A stretch of 64,000 nt of DNA from Terriglobales bacterium. Lineage in GTDB: Bacteria; Acidobacteriota; Terriglobia; Terriglobales; Acidobacteriaceae. Below the pieces are notes generated by a model. The model did not search any database, had not been told where the DNA came from, and was given only the letters and a program-made list of their open reading frames with translations. Location of the stretch: assembly GCA_035487355.1 (NCBI GenBank), contig DATHMF010000068.1, forward strand, positions 22,834-86,833, read 5' to 3'. Each line of letters opens with the position of its first letter. The first letter of the stretch is position 1. Shown in pieces: positions 59,807-64,000 of the stretch. The position numbers and the translations under genes are program-made.

Positions 59807-62716
59807 ATGAAAGCAATCAGACAAAAATCAGCCGTTTGGTTTGTTACAATCCTTGCCTTCCTGATCTGCTCGGGATCAACCTTTGCACAAAGCCCGTCGT
59901 TTTCGACGAGCGCTTCCGCAGTCCCGGCTTGCGGTCAGCTTGATGATGGACTGGTTCATGTCCCACCCAGCTACAACAGCTTCACTCCGCCGGCCGAAGG
60001 GCAAGGTTATGTTGATCCTCAATACGGCTGTACAGTCACTCGCTTAACCGACAGCACGCATGACAGTCCGATTGTGCCGCGACACCACTATTACTCCACT
60101 CTTACTCCCTTTAATGCGAATTCCTCCGAGGTCATGGTCTTTTTGGACAACGGCTCCAATGAGATCCGGGATATTCGCGGCAACATTGTTGTTCCGGTCG
60201 CAAACATGCCAGGCTCGAACACCGGGGTTGAACCCTGGGACCCAATCACTCCCAATGTTTTTTACTACGTTAACGGCAACCAATTCCTGAAGGGTACAAT
60301 TTCGGGAACAACAGTTGTCAGTACTGTTCTGCATACTTTTTCAGCTTACAGCCAAGTTGTCATACCCGATGAAGAAGACTTAACCGACGACGGAACGAAG
60401 ATCTGGCTCATTGGCAATCCCGGCAACGAATGCGCGGGGACCGGGATTCTTTACGACCATTCCACAGATACCGTGGTTTCGCAGTCTCTCATTTTGAACA
60501 GTTGCCACAAAGTCCAGATTTTTCCATCCGGAAAGATGCTCTGTACCAACTGCAATGGCAATAACATAACAATCTACAATACCGACGGCAGCATCTACTG
60601 GAATCCTCCTTATACCGCCACAGCTCACGCAGAGGTGGGAACCGATCTGCAAGGCCGGGAAGTGCTGATACACACGGCCAACGGAACAGCGTCACTCAAT
60701 GCATGTGCAGATCCCTGGAACAGCTTAACGGTCGTCGACATTAATGCGAAGGCCCCGGTGAACTGCCTCATCAATGGGATTCCACCTTGGCACGTGAGCT
60801 ATCGAGACAGCTCCGCTGGGTGGGTTGCTCTTTCTTTTTTTGACCAGGGAACATGCCCAGATTACTCGTGTTTCTTTCCGCAGAATCTGACATCTAACTG
60901 GACGGGCCTGTGGTCTCACTATGCCGAAGAAGTCATCGTTGTAAAAATAGATGGATCCAAGGTTCAGCGGCTTGTTCACCATCGTTCCCGGAGCGCCGAA
61001 TATTATTGGGCCCAGTCTCATGCAGCCATTAGTCGAGACGGAAAATTTGTCCTCTTCGACAGCAACATGGATATCAGCAACTCAGGCTTCGTCAGCCCCA
61101 ACCAGTACAGCGATGTTTACTTGACCTCAGGTCTAACTACCTCTTCGCTGATGATTTCACCCGCGACCATAACCCTCAATGCGGGAGGGGCGCAGACCTT
61201 TAGCGTCAGTGGCGGTGTTTCTCCCTACACATACAGCATGGTGACCAACAACTCCGGTGGAACCATTAATGCTTCCACTGGAGCATATATCGCGGGCACG
61301 ATCGGCGGGGTAACTGATACTCTCCAAGTCACAGATACCGTCGGAAATACCAGCACTGCTACTGTGAGGGTTCGGGCGCCCTTAGTGATCTCGCCGGCAT
61401 CCGTAACAGTAAGCACTGGTGGATCCCAAGCGTTTAGCGCGAGCGGCGGTGTTTCTCCCTACACATACAGCATCGCGACCAACAACTCAGGCGGGACCAT
61501 CAATGCTTCCACCGGGGCGTATGTCGCGGGCACAAGAGGTGGAGTAACCGACACTGTCCAGGTCACAGATAGTAGCGGAAATGCCAGCACTGCTATTGTG
61601 ACGGTTCGAGCCGCCACCTTAGTGATCTCGCCGGCATCCGTATCGGTGAGCATTGGCGGATCCCAGGTGTTTGGCGCGAGCGGCGGTGTTTCTCCCTACA
61701 CATACAGCATCGCGACCAACAACTCAGGCGGGACCATCAATGCTTCCACCGGGGCGTATGTCACGGGCACAAGAGGTGGAGTAACCGACACTGTCCGGGT
61801 CACAGATAGTGGCGGAAATACCAGCGCTGCTACTGTGACAGTTCGGGCGCCCTTAGTGATCTCGCCGGCATCCGTATCGGTGAGCACTGGCGGATCCCAG
61901 GCGTTTAGCGCGAGCGGCGGTGTTTCTCCCTACACATATAGCATTGCGACCAACAACTCAGGCGGAACCATTAATGTTTCGACCGGGGCGTATATCGCCG
62001 GCGCCAAGGCAGGCGTAACCGATACCGTCCGGGTGATAGACACTGCGGGAAGCATCAGCAATGCTGTCGTTACGGTTAAAGCAAGCGGCTGCGCTACGAT
62101 TGCCAAGGTGCAAGTGGTGTCGCCAGGATCTGCATCAACCGCAAGCCGATCAGCTTCGCTTACAGAAACCGCCAGCAACCTGCTTGTTGCCGTTGTTTAC
62201 TGGAATGGGTCAGACGTTGCCGGCATTTCTGACAGGTTGGGGAATACATGGAATAGTGTCCCCGTACAAGATAACGCTGCCACGGCAACCGACGTCCGCA
62301 TTTGGTATGCGCAAAATATTAAAGGTGGCGCTAACACGGTCACGGTTACACAGCCATGGTCGGTCACTCTTGGTTTTTATTTGATCGAGTATTCGGGCAT
62401 CGCGACAACCAATGCTCTTGATGTGGCCAGCGGCAAGATCGCTACAGCCGCGTCCCGTTCACTTGATACTGGTAATCTGACAACTACGGGATGCCGTGAT
62501 CTTGTGGTCGGGTTGTTCGCCGATACCTGGGGATCAGGCACCATGACCCCAGGCTCTGGCTGGATCAGCCGGGGAGCGGACACTAACTTCTACTCCACGG
62601 TTGTTGACAATGTGCCCGGAGGGACTGGGACATTCGATCCTAAGGCGAGTTTGGCCGGATCAAACTCAGACTCTGCCTGGGCGGCTACCGCGGCTGCTTT
62701 TAAGGCCAAGCAATGA
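59807..62716 (+). CDS. Large secreted protein with four near-identical Ig-like repeats
   Basis: A 969-residue protein starting at ATG 59807 behind gaggtatttctt. The signal peptide is AVWFVTILAFLICSGSTFAQ. Residues 40-440 look like a beta-propeller or similar repeat of strands (RLTDSTHDSPIVPRHHYYST, IRDIRGNIVVPVANM, DEEDLTDDGTKIWLIGNPG), opening with a Cys-bearing lead. Four repeats of 78-79 residues follow (448-760), each of the form LVISPASVSVSTGGSQAFSA, SGGVSPYTYSIATNNSGGTI, AYVAGTRGGVTDTVQVTDSS and a closing VTVRA, an Ig-like (putative Ig, He_PIG-type) fold. The C-terminal 200 residues (ATIAKVQVVSPGSASTASRS, NLLVAVVYWNGSDVAGIS) form a separate beta-rich domain common at the end of such proteins. 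Likely surface-attached or secreted; no catalytic motif seen. Confidence 0.85.
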   Translation: MKAIRQKSAVWFVTILAFLICSGSTFAQSPSFSTSASAVPACGQLDDGLVHVPPSYNSFTPPAEGQGYVDPQYGCTVTRLTDSTHDSPIVPRHHYYSTLTPFNANSSEVMVFLDNGSNEIRDIRGNIVVPVANMPGSNTGVEPWDPITPNVFYYVNGNQFLKGTISGTTVVSTVLHTFSAYSQVVIPDEEDLTDDGTKIWLIGNPGNECAGTGILYDHSTDTVVSQSLILNSCHKVQIFPSGKMLCTNCNGNNITIYNTDGSIYWNPPYTATAHAEVGTDLQGREVLIHTANGTASLNACADPWNSLTVVDINAKAPVNCLINGIPPWHVSYRDSSAGWVALSFFDQGTCPDYSCFFPQNLTSNWTGLWSHYAEEVIVVKIDGSKVQRLVHHRSRSAEYYWAQSHAAISRDGKFVLFDSNMDISNSGFVSPNQYSDVYLTSGLTTSSLMISPATITLNAGGAQTFSVSGGVSPYTYSMVTNNSGGTINASTGAYIAGTIGGVTDTLQVTDTVGNTSTATVRVRAPLVISPASVTVSTGGSQAFSASGGVSPYTYSIATNNSGGTINASTGAYVAGTRGGVTDTVQVTDSSGNASTAIVTVRAATLVISPASVSVSIGGSQVFGASGGVSPYTYSIATNNSGGTINASTGAYVTGTRGGVTDTVRVTDSGGNTSAATVTVRAPLVISPASVSVSTGGSQAFSASGGVSPYTYSIATNNSGGTINVSTGAYIAGAKAGVTDTVRVIDTAGSISNAVVTVKASGCATIAKVQVVSPGSASTASRSASLTETASNLLVAVVYWNGSDVAGISDRLGNTWNSVPVQDNAATATDVRIWYAQNIKGGANTVTVTQPWSVTLGFYLIEYSGIATTNALDVASGKIATAASRSLDTGNLTTTGCRDLVVGLFADTWGSGTMTPGSGWISRGADTNFYSTVVDNVPGGTGTFDPKASLAGSNSDSAWAATAAAFKAKQ
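61148..62086 (+). repeat. Four tandem 234-237-bp repeats in the 59807 gene
   Basis: Units start at 61148, 61382, 61619 and 61853. Identity between neighbours is very high (for example ggtgtttctccctacacata is found in all four and cgcgaccaacaactcaggcg in three), including at synonymous positions. They encode Ig-like domains and must be recent duplicates or kept alike by gene conversion; unit number may vary between strains. Confidence 0.9.
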
Positions 62717-62760
62717 GGCAAAAAAACAGGTGGGAGGCCTTCAGCGTCAAGTCGTGCTTC

Positions 62761-64000
62761 CTACCGATATAACAGATACTGCGTCCGCAGCTTTTCGAAG
62801 CTCTCCACCTCATCCTGCCAATCCTCGGCGATGCGGCGAGGGTCTTGGCCGGCAGCCAGAGCGTCAAACACCTTCTGGTTGGCCAGAATCTCGATCATCT
62901 GGTCGATCTTATAGTCTTTGGGATAAAGAGTACGCAGTGCCGACGCAAGTTCGATGCCCATCTCAGGCGAGTCGAGAACATTGCGGTCAGTCACGATCAT
63001 ATTCACGCCCTGGCAGAGTTGGTTGGCATAGTTGCTGGCTGTAGGAGTAAAACTGGTTGGAACAAAACGTACTCCGGCGATGTTTCTTGCGTTCAGATAC
63101 TCGGCAAGCTGGCGTGCGTTGACCCAGGGCGCACCCATGATTTCGAACGGCGTGTCAGTTCCCCGCCCTACAGAGACATTCGTCCCTTCCACCAGCCCCA
63201 CGCCAGGATACAAAGTCGCTTCATTCAAACTACGCAAGTTGGGCGAAGGATTTACCCAGAGCACCGATGTCGAGTCGAACCAGTCTCCCCGCATCCAGCC
63301 TTGCATGGCAACCACGGTAAGCCGGGCGTTGATTTTGCGCTCGGCGTTGAACATTCGGGCGAGCTCGCCCATGGTCATGCCGTGGCGCACAGGCACCGGA
63401 TGGTAACTTGTAAAATTAAGATGACCGCTTTCCGCCAGCGGCCCTTGCACAAAAGAGCCGGTGACCGGGTTGGGACGGTCGAGCACAACCACCTCAGTCC
63501 CGGTTTTCGCGGCAGATTCCAGAAAATACCCCATCGTAGTTTCGTAGGTGTAGAAGTGCACGCCGGCGTCTTGAAGATCAATTACAACTGCATCCAGATT
63601 CTTAAGCACATCCAGCGGAGGATGTCGCTGCGCATCCGTGGCGCCGTAAACGCTGTAAATAGGAACGTGCGTGGCAACATCCACTGAATTGCCAACGTCG
63701 GTCGTATCCAGTTGGCCGGCAGCGCCGTGTTCGGGAGAAAAAATTGCAACCAACTGCACACCTGGAATTTGGGCAAGAAGGTCGATAGTGCGGCGTCCCT
63801 GGGCGTCAACTCCGGTCTGGTTGGTGAGCACGCCAATGCGCCGAGGCGAGCTTTTGGAGCCATGCAATTGAGTAAAGTTTTGGGCTTCGAGCACATCAAT
63901 CCCAGTGAGAACCGAACCATTACGAACCGCCAGCCGCCGCTCGCCCGCCAAAGTTTCGTTGTAGCCGGTGATAGCCGCCAGCTTGGCTTTGTCTTCGTCT
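62761..64000 (-). CDS. NamZ-family (DUF1343) exo-beta-N-acetylmuramidase, 5' end outside the window
   Basis: The frame stays open to the right edge (KAKLAAITGYNETLAGERRL continues beyond the TTG at 63951), so the true start lies beyond 64000. The visible 413 residues include VLTNQTGVDAQGRRTIDLLA, LVAIFSPEHGAAGQ, VVIDLQDAGVHFYTYETTMG, VVVLDRPNPVTGSFVQGPLA, FTSYHPVPVRHGMTMGELAR, the NPSPNLRSLNEATLYPGVGL loop and GRGTDTPFEIMGAPWVNA, all marks of the NamZ family, which removes N-acetylmuramic acid from the non-reducing ends of peptidoglycan fragments. The C-terminus ends TQYLLYR. A decayed partial copy of this gene lies at 58600-58844. The part before GIDVLEAQ may be a second domain or a linker and cannot be judged. 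Confidence 0.93.
   Translation of the reverse strand, partial: DEDKAKLAAITGYNETLAGERRLAVRNGSVLTGIDVLEAQNFTQLHGSKSSPRRIGVLTNQTGVDAQGRRTIDLLAQIPGVQLVAIFSPEHGAAGQLDTTDVGNSVDVATHVPIYSVYGATDAQRHPPLDVLKNLDAVVIDLQDAGVHFYTYETTMGYFLESAAKTGTEVVVLDRPNPVTGSFVQGPLAESGHLNFTSYHPVPVRHGMTMGELARMFNAERKINARLTVVAMQGWMRGDWFDSTSVLWVNPSPNLRSLNEATLYPGVGLVEGTNVSVGRGTDTPFEIMGAPWVNARQLAEYLNARNIAGVRFVPTSFTPTASNYANQLCQGVNMIVTDRNVLDSPEMGIELASALRTLYPKDYKIDQMIEILANQKVFDALAAGQDPRRIAEDWQDEVESFEKLRTQYLLYR

Noticed and set aside
1..64000. tRNA or rRNA genes, insertion sequences, prophage
   Set aside because: No cloverleaf with the T-loop ggttcaa pattern in context, no rRNA core, no transposase or phage structural gene was recognised.

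Overview
The window is a chromosomal segment from a GC-moderate soil-type bacterium, most likely an Acidobacteriota (Terriglobia/Koribacter-like). This rests on the mix of gene families: large secreted VPS10/Asp-box propellers, CRTAC1-type FG-GAP/UnbV proteins, SIMPL and NamZ proteins, a stand-alone ferredoxin:thioredoxin reductase-like subunit, many AT-rich or REP-like intergenic hairpins, and a separately encoded aspartate kinase at the head of a threonine operon. No rRNA, tRNA, CRISPR array, insertion sequence or phage gene was seen.

Layout. 1-4175: 3' part of an RHS/YD-repeat polymorphic toxin with a bulb-lectin insert, followed by its probable immunity gene. 4176-5100: repeat-rich gap. 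5101-10008: two secreted proteins (tandem pectate-lyase-3/GH55-like, then FG-GAP/UnbV). 10090-12061: NtrC-type sigma54 activator and a small partner that looks like a degenerate receiver plus histidine-kinase phosphoacceptor domain. 12357-16396: glycine-zipper protein, a 4-hydroxy-2-oxoglutarate aldolase/DapA-like enzyme, a Tat-exported M19 dipeptidase and a membrane protein. 16420-21844: carA and carB, separated by two small secreted proteins, all on the minus strand. 22076-24073: lipoprotein hydrolase and O-methyltransferase.

24096-30926 is the minus-strand aspartate/threonine operon in the order lysC, thrC, thrB, hom, asd. In front of lysC the sequence shows a complete transcription attenuator: a promoter, a leader peptide with seven threonine codons in its last 20 residues, three mutually exclusive pairing segments (GCCAGAAGC / GCTTCTGGC / GCCAGAAGC), and a 12-bp terminator stem. 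This is the strongest finding in the window.

31571-46232: housekeeping and conserved hypothetical genes, including an S41 C-terminal processing protease, signal peptidase I, a YvcK-like protein, GlmU, an ECF-like sigma protein, an HD-GYP response regulator, pterin dehydratase and a SIMPL protein. 46751-50262: two adjacent secreted carbohydrate-active proteins (PL7-like lyase and GH5 glucanase-like), each with a C-terminal ricin-type lectin domain and each preceded by a copy of the same ~250-bp leader. 50263-51641: a repeat-filled gap. 51642-58604: a second glycine-zipper protein, a small Cys-rich protein, a large VPS10-type propeller, an alcohol dehydrogenase and a cupin.

58600-59806 is a decayed stretch. 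It holds a frameshifted fragment of the NamZ gene found intact at the right edge, what looks like the tail of a short-chain dehydrogenase, and two diverged copies of another leader. The second copy precedes a 969-residue secreted protein with four near-identical Ig-like repeats. The window closes inside a NamZ-family exo-muramidase gene whose start lies beyond the right edge.
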